A stretch of 64,000 bases of DNA from an uncultured Poribacteria bacterium. GTDB lineage: Bacteria; Poribacteria; WGA-4E; WGA-3G. This document shows positions 1-9,022 of this stretch, one piece after another; within the stretch, counting starts at the first letter, position 1; each line of letters begins with the position of its first letter. Under the pieces are notes generated by a model. The model was not told the origin of the DNA. It saw only the letters and a program-made list of their open reading frames with translations, and did not search any database. A program made the position numbers and the translations under genes. The stretch is from the NCBI GenBank assembly GCA_951828515.1, contig OX639992.1, positions 4,070,217 through 4,134,216 on the forward strand, written 5' to 3'.

Positions 1-296
1 GTGAAAGACTTCGGCATCGGTTGCCCGTGGAGTTCTGCGAGTTGCGGCTTGTAGTCCAAAGTCTCTAAGTGCGACGGACCCCCCGCCATGCAGAGATGAA
101 TAATACGTTTCGCTTTCGGTGGCACATGTGGAGTGGTAACAATCCCCTGCCACCGATCAACCTCCGGCGCAGCATTGATAATAGACGGTGTTAGTAGGGA
201 AGCGAGCGCGAGTGATCCGACACCGCGCACAGTTTTCCCCAGAAATGTTCGCCGTGTAAGACGAAGTTCGGTTTCTTCATGAATATCTATAGCCAT
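1..296 (-). CDS. DUF1501 family protein (5' part only)
   Basis: The first 98 codons of a gene that runs off the left edge. The product starts MAIDIHEETELRLTRRTF and continues with a Tat-like signal (twin arginine, then a hydrophobic stretch GVGSLALASLLT), then the AKRIIHLCMAGGPSHLETLD segment typical of the start of the DUF1501 (sulfatase-like fold) domain. The ATG is preceded by GGAGG. DUF1501 proteins are known to be encoded next to PSD1/DUF1549/DUF1553 cytochrome-like proteins in planctomycetes and relatives, and one lies two genes upstream here, in the same direction. The function is unknown; the protein is inferred to be exported folded. The C-terminus is not in the window. Confidence 0.85.
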   Translation of the reverse strand, partial: MAIDIHEETELRLTRRTFLGKTVRGVGSLALASLLTPSIINAAPEVDRWQGIVTTPHVPPKAKRIIHLCMAGGPSHLETLDYKPQLAELHGQPMPKSF

Positions 297-322
297 ACCT
301 ATACCTCCTGTCCGTTTAGTTT

Positions 323-736
323 TCAGAGAATCCTTATCATCCAGGCCCCATCATGTGCAGGGTTATAGATCAATCCTTTTGTCATGTCAACACAGAGGTC
401 GAGAGTTTCCAAGATCATGTGTCCGACAAGAACGGGCATGCCTTCGGGAAGGTCTGTTACCCGGATGGTGTCGCTTCGTTCCAATACGGTATATTCTACT
501 TCTGAATAGATAACGCGTTCCACGATACCGTTTGCGGTTTCTGCTTGAATTTTCCTGAGAGGTGTAAGCCCGAGGCGTTTGATAAGTGGATCCGGTAAGC
601 AGAGCCCTGTCGCGCCGGTGTCAACGAGCGCGTCTTTGACGGTCAGTCGTCGGACATCTTCGGGCTTCATAACACCCGCTCTTACTAAAACCAGATCGTC
701 TTGATTCACGAGTTCGATTCGTGTTGTCTGTTCCAT
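323..736 (-). CDS. small retropepsin-like (clan AA) aspartic protease
   Basis: A 137-residue protein with one catalytic-type motif, LVDTGATGLCLP, near residue 38-49, and a second-half glycine-rich segment VLVGHMILETLDL that matches the hydrophobic-hydrophobic-glycine element of retropepsin-like folds. Single-domain enzymes of this size act as homodimers. There is no signal peptide, so it is probably cytoplasmic. It lies between the PSD1 protein and the DUF1501 gene on the same strand, with short spacers, so it is probably co-transcribed with them. A clear paralogue is encoded at 6024-6437, also at the end of a catabolic gene group. The substrate is unknown. The family is well supported; activity is inferred from the DTG motif alone. 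Confidence 0.75.
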   Translation of the reverse strand: MEQTTRIELVNQDDLVLVRAGVMKPEDVRRLTVKDALVDTGATGLCLPDPLIKRLGLTPLRKIQAETANGIVERVIYSEVEYTVLERSDTIRVTDLPEGMPVLVGHMILETLDLCVDMTKGLIYNPAHDGAWMIRIL

Positions 737-762
737 TGTGAATGCCTCTTGCTTTTTCGCAT

Positions 763-3700
763 TTAATATCGCATAATCGTCTCATGCAAGTTCAGTATTA
801 CCCGCGCCACAGAAGTCCACGCCGCCAATTCGTCGGGTTCAACGCCTTCTGTTATTGGTGCTTCACCCGTTGCAACCAACATGCCGGCAGCATCGAGATC
901 AGCAGTGTACTCGGCTTGATGCTTTTCATAGAGATTTGTTATAATCTCTAATTCCTTCGGCTGCGGCGGACGAGATAAAGTCCATTGGTACGCCCAATTG
1001 ATCCGCTCAGCGATGGATTCGCCACCCTCTTGGATAATCCGTGCCGCAAAGACGCGCGCCGCCTCAACGTAACTTGGGTCGTTGAGTAGCGTCAAAGCTT
1101 GCATCGGTGTATTAGAGGTCGCACGCTCAGCGGTACACTCCTGACGACTCGGCGCATCGAACGCCATCATACTCGGATGCAAGAAAGTGCGCTGCCAGTG
1201 TGTATAAAGTCCCCTGCGATATTGATTCTCTCCTGCATCGTGTACATAAACTCGCTTCGGGAAGTTTAGGTTTGAGTAATAACCCATCGGTTGGTAAGGT
1301 CTCACACTCGGACCACCAATTTTGGGGACAAGGAGCTCACTCAGCAACAACGCGTTATCGCGGACCACCTCTGCATCGAGTCTCCAGCGCGATTGGCGTG
1401 CCAGCAAACGGTTGTAGGCATCCTTTTCCACCAATACTTCGTTTGATTTCGAGGATTGACGATACGTATTCGAGGTGACGAGGCGTTTTACAACATGCTT
1501 AACGTTCCAACCGCTCTCCACAAATTCCACAGCGAGCCAGTCAAGTAGTTCAGGATGCACCGGCGATTCGCCTTGCGCACCGAGATCGTCTAAGACACCG
1601 GATAATCCTGTCCCGAAGTAGAGTGCCCAAAGTCGATTTACAAATGTACGCGCAGTCAATGGGTTGTCCTTTGACGCTATCCACTGTGCCAGCTCTAAAC
1701 GGGTCGGTCGACGGTTTTTGATACCGAGATCGCCGAGGAAAGTCGGTATCATCGGTTCGACGATCTCGCCCGAATCGTCCATCCAGTTGCCTCTCGGTAG
1801 CACGCGTGTTGTCCGAGGTAGCGTAGACTCGGTTGTGAGCGAGTAGGGAATTTGCGCTTCAATTTCGCCTTTCTGTTTCTGTAACTCCGCGATCTGGTTC
1901 CGGATACCGTCAAGCGCAGGTGTGATACGGCGATACTCCGCTGCGATCAGCTCACGCTGATGTGTCGTCCTGACAGAGGGATCGACCTGAATTGCTGCAA
2001 TGACCTGTTCCGTATGTGCGTGCTTCACCGCCGAGCCGCGAGTCGTTGCGATGCCAGCCATATCCCAATAAGCAGTGCCGCCAAACTGCACGAAAGCGAT
2101 TCCGTTCAAGACACCCTCCGGTTCCAACCCAACATCTGCCGGATCTACCTCGAGACGGACCCATTCACCTGCTGCCGGTAGAGGTCCCATCGGCTTGTGA
2201 GCAGGTGTGTCATTCCCAACTCCACCGAGGTCAATTTTATCCTCGCCCCAAAACGCTCGGTGATCCCAATTCCCGTCGTTCCACTGGAGCATGACTGTTT
2301 CTGGAGGCGATTCCGGGTCAATCCAGACATAGGCAAAGAGTTGGTCGTCCTCTGCTAAGGTGAATGTTCGATTTGCACCACGGAAAGCATGCTGGACTGT
2401 CTTTCCTTCTTCCGCTGTCTGCTTCCGTGAGTACAATTTGCTGAAAACAGGTGCCTCATTTTTACCGACGAATTCCCATGTACCCTCAGTTCTACCGCCG
2501 TTTGCTTGTGCGTCATCTATCCACGCGAAGTCGGTCAGTTCCGTTGACTTGAGAAGCGAAAGCACTTCGTTTTCCCACTCCGTCTGTTCCGCTTCCAATC
2601 CGGGGGATGACGCTTTAAACACCCGTTCCAATTGTGCCAATTCATCCTCAATATCCTGCAGTGCTGATTCTTGTGCAGGTGTCGGTAGCATTACGACGGG
2701 TTCCCATTTACTTCTACCGGGATATACCCCCGGTCCCTCTACATCCGCGAAAAATGCGGCGAAACTGTAAAAATCTTTCGCTGTATACGGATCAAACTTG
2801 TGGTCGTGGCACTGCGCGCAACCGAGTGTCGCGCCTAACCAGACGGACGCAGTCGTTCGCACTCGGTCAGCGGCATAGATCGCGAGATATTCTTTTGCTT
2901 GTGCACCCCCCTCTGAGGTGGTCTGATTCAAACGGTTATAACCGGCAGCGACTTTTTGGGCAGGTGTTGGACTCGGCAGGAGATCGCCTGCGAGATTCTC
3001 CAAGGTGAATTGATCAAACGGCATGTTGTCGTTAAACGCTTTTATCACATAGTCACGATAGGGCCAGATACTCACATTTTCGTCAGCATGGTAACCGCTC
3101 GTGTCTGCATAGCGTACCAGATCGAGCCAGTACATTGCCATCCGCTCGCCATATTGCGGTTCAGAGAGAAGCCTGTTGACAAGTGAATCATAGGCATCCG
3201 GGCTTTCATCTCTTAAGAATTGCTCTACTTCAGCAGGTGTAGGCAGCAGTCCAGTGAGATCGAAACTCAAACGACGAATAAGGGTTCGTTTATCCGCTTC
3301 CGTTGACGGCGTGAGACCCTCTGCCTCTAATCTCCCAAGTATGAAAGCATCAATGCGGTTATGGACCCATGCCGTGTTCTCAACAGTAGATGGTTCAACC
3401 CGTTCAGGTAGGCTGTAAACCCAGTGCTCTTCCCACTCCGCACCTTCAGCAATCCACTGAATGAGTGTATCGATCTGCTCTTGTGTCGGTTGCCGATTGG
3501 ATATCTGTGGCGGCATCCGCTCGTCAATGTTCTCGTGCGTTATGCGTAGGACCAATTCACTGTTTTCCGGTTCACCCGGCACGATAATCGGATAACCGCT
3601 TGGGGCAGAGAAGGCACCTTCCTTGATGTCAAGCCGCAGATTGGCTTGCCGGACCGCGGGGTCGGGACCGTGACACGCAAAGCATTTATCCGACAAGATC

Positions 3701-3846
3701 GGCAGAACATCACGGTCGAATTGAAGGTTCTCGGCATCGACAGGTTGTAAGGCAATAGTGAATCCCAATAGGAGTATTATAAGACTCACACAACAGGTAC
3801 GAAACCGTGTCGTAGTACCTAAACGTGATAACAATGTCTGTGGCAT
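763..3846 (-). CDS. PSD1 / DUF1549-DUF1553 planctomycete-type cytochrome C domain protein
   Basis: About 1,027 residues. After a signal peptide comes an N-terminal cytochrome-like domain with the heme motif CFACH in FDRDVLPILSDKCFACHG, then DUF1549 with a second CxxCH (CAQCHDHKFDP), a long middle insert with a sugar-binding-like beta region, and C-terminal DUF1553 (PTRLELAQWIAS, then FVNRLWALYFG). The reading frame is open 14 codons further upstream, but the ATG at 3846 is preceded by GGAGG at good spacing and begins the signal peptide, so it is preferred. Proteins of this type are predicted periplasmic or cell-surface redox proteins of polysaccharide-degrading planctomycetes; their role is not established. 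It is followed by the small protease and DUF1501 genes. Confidence 0.85.
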   Translation of the reverse strand: MPQTLLSRLGTTTRFRTCCVSLIILLLGFTIALQPVDAENLQFDRDVLPILSDKCFACHGPDPAVRQANLRLDIKEGAFSAPSGYPIIVPGEPENSELVLRITHENIDERMPPQISNRQPTQEQIDTLIQWIAEGAEWEEHWVYSLPERVEPSTVENTAWVHNRIDAFILGRLEAEGLTPSTEADKRTLIRRLSFDLTGLLPTPAEVEQFLRDESPDAYDSLVNRLLSEPQYGERMAMYWLDLVRYADTSGYHADENVSIWPYRDYVIKAFNDNMPFDQFTLENLAGDLLPSPTPAQKVAAGYNRLNQTTSEGGAQAKEYLAIYAADRVRTTASVWLGATLGCAQCHDHKFDPYTAKDFYSFAAFFADVEGPGVYPGRSKWEPVVMLPTPAQESALQDIEDELAQLERVFKASSPGLEAEQTEWENEVLSLLKSTELTDFAWIDDAQANGGRTEGTWEFVGKNEAPVFSKLYSRKQTAEEGKTVQHAFRGANRTFTLAEDDQLFAYVWIDPESPPETVMLQWNDGNWDHRAFWGEDKIDLGGVGNDTPAHKPMGPLPAAGEWVRLEVDPADVGLEPEGVLNGIAFVQFGGTAYWDMAGIATTRGSAVKHAHTEQVIAAIQVDPSVRTTHQRELIAAEYRRITPALDGIRNQIAELQKQKGEIEAQIPYSLTTESTLPRTTRVLPRGNWMDDSGEIVEPMIPTFLGDLGIKNRRPTRLELAQWIASKDNPLTARTFVNRLWALYFGTGLSGVLDDLGAQGESPVHPELLDWLAVEFVESGWNVKHVVKRLVTSNTYRQSSKSNEVLVEKDAYNRLLARQSRWRLDAEVVRDNALLLSELLVPKIGGPSVRPYQPMGYYSNLNFPKRVYVHDAGENQYRRGLYTHWQRTFLHPSMMAFDAPSRQECTAERATSNTPMQALTLLNDPSYVEAARVFAARIIQEGGESIAERINWAYQWTLSRPPQPKELEIITNLYEKHQAEYTADLDAAGMLVATGEAPITEGVEPDELAAWTSVARVILNLHETIMRY

Positions 3847-4003
3847 TATAGAATCTTTCCTCCATTTCTTCTGTGTGGGCGAGGTCAACTCGCAACGGGA
3901 ACGTAAGTTTTATCATCCTCGAAGTTGTTCAGTAGTATATCATTAAAGTAAAATATGTGCAAGCAATCCTGCGAACAGCAGATTCCATTTTTACGATTTT
4001 TAT

Positions 4004-4057
4004 TTGAATTTTAATTATACTTTAGAGTATAATACTTTAGAGTATAATACTTTAGAG
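4004..4057 (+). promoter_or_regulatory. tandem -10 promoter region upstream of the DUF234 ATPase
   Basis: A 15-bp unit ACTTTAGAGTATAAT is repeated from 4019: two full copies and a partial third. Each full copy contains TATAAT (4028-4033 and 4043-4048). TTGAAT at 4004-4009 lies 18 bp before the first -10. The coding start follows at 4079. Copy-number change of this repeat could alter promoter strength. Confidence 0.5.
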
Positions 4058-4078
4058 GACATTTAAGGTAAGAAATTT

Positions 4079-5482
4079 ATGTTTATCAATCGGTACCAAG
4101 AATTAGCGGCATTAGAACGAATGTTTCAGTCAGAAATAGCAGAATTTTTCGTGTTGTATGGCAGGAGACGGGTTGGGAAAACTGAACTCCTATCGCGGTT
4201 TTGTAAGGACAAAAGAAGTATCTATTTCCTCGCCAGTCAGTTGAAAGAGCAAGATCACCTCCAGCAGCTGACCGAGACCGCACGACATGTCATCAATGAT
4301 CCATTGCTGCAGAGCCTTGCCTTTAATGATTGGGAATCTGCCCTTATCTACTTCGCACAACAGGCACAAGAAGAAAGACTTGTTCTGGTACTTGACGAAT
4401 TTCAATATCTCTGTGAGGATAACGCTGCCCTCCCTTCATTGATTCAACGGTTCTGGGATCTACACGGAAAAAATAGTAAACTTTTCTTGATTCTGTGCGG
4501 ATCGCAAGTCAGTTTCATGGAGCGAGAGGTGTTAGCGGAACGCTCACCGTTATATGGGCGGCGTACTGGACAACTCCGTTTGATGTCTCTCTCCTACCGC
4601 GACAGTGGATATTTTTTTTCTCAATATCCTGCCAAACAAAAACTCATCGCTTACGGCATCCTCGGCGGTATTCCAGCGTATCTCAATCAATTTACGTTGC
4701 GTTCCTCAAACTATTCACAAAGTATGCTTGAACAGTGTATCAAAGACGAACTGCTCACGCCCCAAGGGTACTTGTTTGATGAGGTTAATTTCTTGTTACG
4801 CACGGAACTCAGAGAACCGAGAACGTATGCCAGTTTGTTGCATGCAATCGCTGGTGGAGCGACGCGATTAAATGAAATTTCTCAACGAATTGGCATTGAT
4901 TCAACGAGTGTAAATAAATATCTGAGCGTGCTTCGAGAACTGGGGTTAGTCAAACGCGAAACACCGATCACTGACCGCGCACCTCAAAAAAGCAGAAAAG
5001 GGCTTTATAAAATCTCGGACAACTACGTCAAATTCTGGTTCCGATTTGTGTTGCCCAATCGGAGTCTCATCGAATCTGGTAACACAGATTTGGTGTATGA
5101 GCAGATGATTGCTCCGAATCTCTCACACTATATGGGAGAAATTTTTGAAGACGTTTGTCGTCAATATATCAGTCTTTATTGGGATGAAAAATTAAAGGTC
5201 GCTCCCAAACGGGTCGGGGCACATTGGGAGTCCAATCTTGAACTCGACGTTTTAACGGAAAATGTTGACGAAAGTCACTGGTTTGGCGAGTGTAAATGGT
5301 GGAAGGCACCAGTCGGCGAAAACATTCTAAATCGTCTCATCGAAAAGGCTGCGCAAGTTCCCGACAGCTGGAAGCAGACCCCGCGATACATCCTATTCTC
5401 TGCCAATGGCTTCACTGAGGTGCTCAGAGAGAGAGCAGAAAAAGAACATATCTGCCTCATTGAAGTGAATGACCTCTTTTAG
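4079..5482 (+). CDS. AAA-type ATPase with C-terminal DUF234 nuclease-like domain
   Basis: A 467-residue protein of the archaeal-type STAND/AAA ATPase group. The Walker A motif GRRRVGKTEL is near residues 28-37 and Walker B LVLVLDEFQYL near 101-111. A winged-helix segment follows (ISQRIGIDSTSVNKYLSVLRELG), and the C-terminal DUF234 part holds ELDVL...ECKWW, which fits a PD-(D/E)xK nuclease-like core. Members are common in archaea and bacteria of sediments; some are suspected of involvement in mobile-element or defence functions, but no role is proven. It stands alone on the plus strand behind a repeated promoter and ends 12 bp before the Nudix region. Confidence 0.85.
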   Translation: MFINRYQELAALERMFQSEIAEFFVLYGRRRVGKTELLSRFCKDKRSIYFLASQLKEQDHLQQLTETARHVINDPLLQSLAFNDWESALIYFAQQAQEERLVLVLDEFQYLCEDNAALPSLIQRFWDLHGKNSKLFLILCGSQVSFMEREVLAERSPLYGRRTGQLRLMSLSYRDSGYFFSQYPAKQKLIAYGILGGIPAYLNQFTLRSSNYSQSMLEQCIKDELLTPQGYLFDEVNFLLRTELREPRTYASLLHAIAGGATRLNEISQRIGIDSTSVNKYLSVLRELGLVKRETPITDRAPQKSRKGLYKISDNYVKFWFRFVLPNRSLIESGNTDLVYEQMIAPNLSHYMGEIFEDVCRQYISLYWDEKLKVAPKRVGAHWESNLELDVLTENVDESHWFGECKWWKAPVGENILNRLIEKAAQVPDSWKQTPRYILFSANGFTEVLRERAEKEHICLIEVNDLF

Positions 5483-5533
5483 TCCGTCTATTGAGTGGAC
5501 GCATATTTTTCAATAACAACTGGAGACATGGAA

Positions 5534-6001
5534 ATGGCTAAAATTATTACAGGACATCGGATTGGGAAAAATGGCACAATCCGTGTTGGATGTTCAGCCG
5601 TTATTTTCGATCAGCATCGCAAAAAAATTCTATTGACGAGACGCGAGGATAATAGCCAATGGTGTTTGCCAAGTGGTGGGATGGAACCTGGGGAAAGTGC
5701 AAGTGAGGCGTGTATACGAGAGGTTGAAGAGGAAACAGGTTTACAGGTTGCAATAAAGTGCTTAATCGGCGTTTACACAACCCCGCACGAGCTAATCGTG
5801 TATCGAGACGGGAACAAAATCCAGTTGGTAGCTTTATGCTTTGAAGCAGAAATTGTGGCTGGTGAACTCCGGCTGAGTTGCGAAACAACCGAATATGGGT
5901 TCTTTTCCTATCAGGAAATACGGGAATTGGATTTGCTTTTGAACCACGCACAACGTATCAAAGATGCCTATAGTGGAAAAATGACGACTTTTATCAGGTA
6001 A
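5534..6001 (+). CDS. Nudix hydrolase
   Basis: A protein of about 155 residues with a full Nudix box: GGMEPGESASEACIREVEEE, then TGLQV, matching Gx5Ex7REUxEExGU. It is expected to hydrolyse a nucleoside diphosphate linked to another moiety, using a divalent metal held by the box glutamates; the substrate cannot be told. The frame is open back to a GTG at 5495. The ATG at 5534 is chosen because GGAG at 5522-5525 sits about 8 nt upstream. It follows the ATPase by about 50 bp and may share its promoter. Confidence 0.85.
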   Translation: MAKIITGHRIGKNGTIRVGCSAVIFDQHRKKILLTRREDNSQWCLPSGGMEPGESASEACIREVEEETGLQVAIKCLIGVYTTPHELIVYRDGNKIQLVALCFEAEIVAGELRLSCETTEYGFFSYQEIRELDLLLNHAQRIKDAYSGKMTTFIR

Positions 6002-6023
6002 TCAATCCTTTGGATGGAGGCAT

Positions 6024-6437
6024 CTAAAGGATCTCTGTCATCCACTCACCACCATGTGCAGGGTTATAAATCAGCCCCTTCTCTATGTCAAGACAGAGGT
6101 CAAGATCTTCTAAGATGATATGTCCGATAAGCACAGGCGTACCTTCAGGTAAGGCAGAGACAACAGTCATACCTTCTCGTTCTAAGATTGTAAAATGTAC
6201 TTGCGAATAAATAGGCAATTCGACGATGCCATTGACTGTTCGCATTCTTTCCACCCGAAGAGGTGTTAAGCCGAGATGTTCAATGAGCGATTGGGGCAGA
6301 CCGAGACGTGTTGAACCGGTATCAACGAGGGCATCTTCGACAGTAATTCGCCGAACGTCTTTGGGTTTCATAATGCCTAATTTCACCGCAACCAACTCGT
6401 CTTGATTCGCAAGTTCAATTTTTGCTGTATGTCTCAT
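6024..6437 (-). CDS. small retropepsin-like (clan AA) aspartic protease, paralogue of the one at 323-736
   Basis: A 137-residue protein with LVDTGSTRLGLP as the catalytic-type motif and VLIGHIILEDLDL in the second half. It aligns end to end with the protein at 323-736 (shared ELVNQDDL/ELANQDEL start, DVRRLTVKDALVDTG/DVRRITVEDALVDTG, and GLIYNPAHxGxWM end). The start MRHTAKIE at 6437 is chosen over further in-frame starts because AGGGGA precedes it and it matches the paralogue's start. It lies 58 bp after the sulfatase gene on the same strand, so co-transcription is likely. A dimeric protease is inferred; the target is unknown. Confidence 0.75.
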   Translation of the reverse strand: MRHTAKIELANQDELVAVKLGIMKPKDVRRITVEDALVDTGSTRLGLPQSLIEHLGLTPLRVERMRTVNGIVELPIYSQVHFTILEREGMTVVSALPEGTPVLIGHIILEDLDLCLDIEKGLIYNPAHGGEWMTEIL

Positions 6438-6495
6438 TTTCAATTCCCCTAAAAGAAGCAGGTTGTCAAAGAGGATGCCCTTCGCCATTCTATGC

Positions 6496-7917
6496 TCATT
6501 CACAGGAAATAGAACGATAGGGGTCAATGAACCTGTTATTCTCATCCTTCCGGCGTGGTGGAGGTAATGCGTCGGCTTTTGCGCGCAGTTTTGAGAGGAT
6601 GTCGGCGTAGGCTGGTGCGTCCATCAAGTTGTTTCGTTCATCTGGGTCTTCGGAGAGATCGAAAAGTTGTTCGGGCCACCCTTTATCGTTGTTGAATCTG
6701 AAATACTTCAAGTTGCCCTCTTTGACCATCACAGACGGTCCGTTTTGGGCGCGCCAAAGTTCGCTATAAACGGTATCATGCCAGTCGGTCCCGTTTCCAT
6801 CAATCAGCGGTAGGAACGAACGTCCATCAAGCTCGTCCGGTACGGGAATTTCCGCTAACTCACACACAGTCGGAAACAGATCGACCAACGAGACATTCTG
6901 CTCAACGATTCTCGGTTCTCGTCCAAACCGTTTCGGATACCAGATAGAAAGCGGCACTCTTGCGGAAGCCTCAAAGTAGCTCTGTTTTTCCCAGAGTCCC
7001 TTCGTGCCAAGCATTTCGCCGTGGTCGGAGAGGAAGACGATGATAAAATCGTCTAAGACGTTCAAATGTTCCAGTTTCTCGATAACCCGACCGAATTGTG
7101 CGTCCATCCATTCAATCATTCCATAGTACGCCGCTGTCGCCCGGTGTGCCTGACGATAGGTGACATCTTCGCCAACTCGAACCCTAAAAAAGTCGTCGTA
7201 TCCAAACTGCTCGTTCGGTTCTTCAACGATCGGTTCCACTCGCTGCATGTAGTAGTTAAACAGGTCCATTGGACACTGATACGGATAATGTGGTGCGATG
7301 AGACTCACTGCCATACAGAGTGGATTGAACTTGGGACGATCGTAAGAGGCATTGACGAAATATTCCTCAAGGAATAGTACCGCACCGTCCACATTGTACT
7401 GGTCATTGAGCATCCATTGTCCTAAACCGGGTTGTGCGTCGCGGACTTCCTGAATCACTTTGTTCTGCTTTGGACCCGTACCGGGTTCCGATTCAGTTCG
7501 TGCGTAGTGTTCATCCTTAACGGGAGGGTAAGGATAGCCGTTGTTCCCAATGATATCGCGTCCGATTCGTTCCCGCCAACCGTGCATCACATCAGTCCCA
7601 ACAAAGTGCATCTTACCAGCACAACAGGTATAGTACCCGTAATTTCCCAATTGTCCCGGAATCGTTCGGACCTCTGTCGGCATCGGATCACCGAAGTTGA
7701 GGCTCCCACAGTTTCGCGGATAGAGTCCTGAAAGAAAGCTTTGGCGTGCAGGGACACAAATCGGGGAGGGAGTGTAGGCGTTGCGGAAGTAGATTCCCTC
7801 GTCCATGAACCGCGAGAGCGTCGGTGTGCGGATAGCCGTGTCGCCTTCGATCGGCAACACATCGGGACGGTGTTCGTCGTTTATGAGGAATAGAATGTGT
7901 GGTTTATTTTGCGGCAT
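6496..7917 (-). CDS. sulfatase (formylglycine-type)
   Basis: About 473 residues. It opens with KPHILFLINDEHRPD (first metal-binding acid) and has the formylglycine motif CVPAR at about residues 54-58 (C-x-P-x-R), so it needs a formylglycine-generating enzyme encoded elsewhere. FLSDHGEMLG supplies a further metal-site DH. The C-terminal part (LFDLSEDPDERNNL) is standard for the family. No clear signal peptide is visible with the MPQNKPHI start, which suggests a cytoplasmic enzyme; a GTG 18 codons upstream is in frame but has no better ribosome site. It sits behind a PhyH gene by 74 bp, on the same strand. Substrate likely a sulfated sugar; this is inferred. Confidence 0.9.
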   Translation of the reverse strand: MPQNKPHILFLINDEHRPDVLPIEGDTAIRTPTLSRFMDEGIYFRNAYTPSPICVPARQSFLSGLYPRNCGSLNFGDPMPTEVRTIPGQLGNYGYYTCCAGKMHFVGTDVMHGWRERIGRDIIGNNGYPYPPVKDEHYARTESEPGTGPKQNKVIQEVRDAQPGLGQWMLNDQYNVDGAVLFLEEYFVNASYDRPKFNPLCMAVSLIAPHYPYQCPMDLFNYYMQRVEPIVEEPNEQFGYDDFFRVRVGEDVTYRQAHRATAAYYGMIEWMDAQFGRVIEKLEHLNVLDDFIIVFLSDHGEMLGTKGLWEKQSYFEASARVPLSIWYPKRFGREPRIVEQNVSLVDLFPTVCELAEIPVPDELDGRSFLPLIDGNGTDWHDTVYSELWRAQNGPSVMVKEGNLKYFRFNNDKGWPEQLFDLSEDPDERNNLMDAPAYADILSKLRAKADALPPPRRKDENNRFIDPYRSISCE

Positions 7918-7991
7918 GGCTATTTTAAGTTGTGGTCCGTGGAGCGTGTTTAATACTCTGGTGAACGGCACGGCGGAGCGTGCCTACTACT

Positions 7992-8780
7992 TTAATAAAG
8001 AGACATCAAGCCTTCTGCTCCGGGTATCGGTTTTTGCTCAAATTCGGGCGTAATCCAGCGGGCACCGGAGGGTTTTCCTGGGTTCCGATAAGCATAGACG
8101 ACGCACCACCGTGTATCGCTATCCGGTTTTCTCGGGTTAACTGCATGCGCAGCGTGCGTCCACATCAACGCCACTGTCCCTGATGGTACTGACAACGCCT
8201 GAATTTCAAGAGGCTCACCCGTTTCTGGATGCGTTTTCCCTGCCAACCAATTTTCTTGCAGGACCTCATCCGATTGTGCTTGAATTCTTGCGTCCCTATA
8301 CAGATGACTCCCCGGAACAGCTTTCAAACCACCGTCGTTCGGTTCAAATCCGTTGACATAGAAGAAGATGCGAACGAAACCCAGACTCGGATCATCATCG
8401 GAGTATCCGTGGCTGTGCCATCCAATGCCGCGATTGCCGCCTGGTCGATTGAGACTGACACAGTGATCGTATCGAATGTCTTCACCCAAGACCTGCCGTG
8501 CAAGTTCAAGCATCTGCGGATGTGCAATTAGACTTTCGAGATAACTGTCGTATTCTGCAGAAAATCGGTTCGGTTCATGCCCTTCTTTCGGTGTGCGCGA
8601 GAGTTCATGAATGTATGATAACGAACGTGTTAGGTTTTCCTGGGCATCCGGTGTGAGTAAGCCGGGAAAGACGAAATGCCCATCACTATCCAACGTTTTT
8701 CGTTCCTGTTCACCAAACGTGTAACCATGAAACAGTGAATCTCGCCTGTCGAGGCAGGTTTTCAGGGGGTTTTGTGACAT
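7992..8780 (-). CDS. phytanoyl-CoA dioxygenase (PhyH) family protein
   Basis: A 262-residue Fe(II)/2-oxoglutarate-dependent oxygenase fold: DSDGHFVFPGLL at the N-terminus, GIGWHSHGYSDDD at about 118-130, DGGLKAVPGSHL, and a distal THAAHAVNP. Typical members have HxD as two of the iron ligands; here the position reads HSH (H122, H124) with several aspartates after it, so the ligand set needs checking. The start ATG is preceded by AGGAGG. It is 74 bp upstream of the sulfatase and likely in the same transcript. Substrate unknown. Confidence 0.85.
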   Translation of the reverse strand: MSQNPLKTCLDRRDSLFHGYTFGEQERKTLDSDGHFVFPGLLTPDAQENLTRSLSYIHELSRTPKEGHEPNRFSAEYDSYLESLIAHPQMLELARQVLGEDIRYDHCVSLNRPGGNRGIGWHSHGYSDDDPSLGFVRIFFYVNGFEPNDGGLKAVPGSHLYRDARIQAQSDEVLQENWLAGKTHPETGEPLEIQALSVPSGTVALMWTHAAHAVNPRKPDSDTRWCVVYAYRNPGKPSGARWITPEFEQKPIPGAEGLMSLY

Positions 8781-8810
8781 AAAAAACTCCTCCTGTTTAG
8801 TTATACCTTT

Positions 8811-8854
8811 GACAAGACCGAGGATGTCAGTATTGACCCACGCTCGGTCTTGTC
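8811..8854 (-). promoter_or_regulatory. 12-bp perfect inverted repeat in the PhyH leader
   Basis: GACAAGACCGAG at 8811-8822 and its exact complement CTCGGTCTTGTC at 8843-8854 form a 12-bp stem with a 20-nt loop, 31 bp before the PhyH start. There is no T-tract on the transcript side, so it could be an operator or a leader hairpin rather than a terminator. The rest of 8855-9022 shows nothing recognisable. Confidence 0.45.
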
Positions 8855-9022
8855 ACCATCAAAATAGGGACGGATTGTAAAAAGCCGTCTGCTGTAGACA
8901 AACGCTCTCTTGCTCGCGGTTTGCCTGCCCTTCCTATCCATCCGGGTGGGAGAAAGGTGCAGGCTTATCCGCAGATATTGGAAAATTGCCAATCAACGCA
9001 ATCCTTAAGTTTGGGAGAACGG

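Noticed and set aside
742-3946. Many plus-strand open frames opposite the PSD1 gene
   Set aside because: They lie fully antisense to a well supported gene, have no domain similarity and no ribosome sites.
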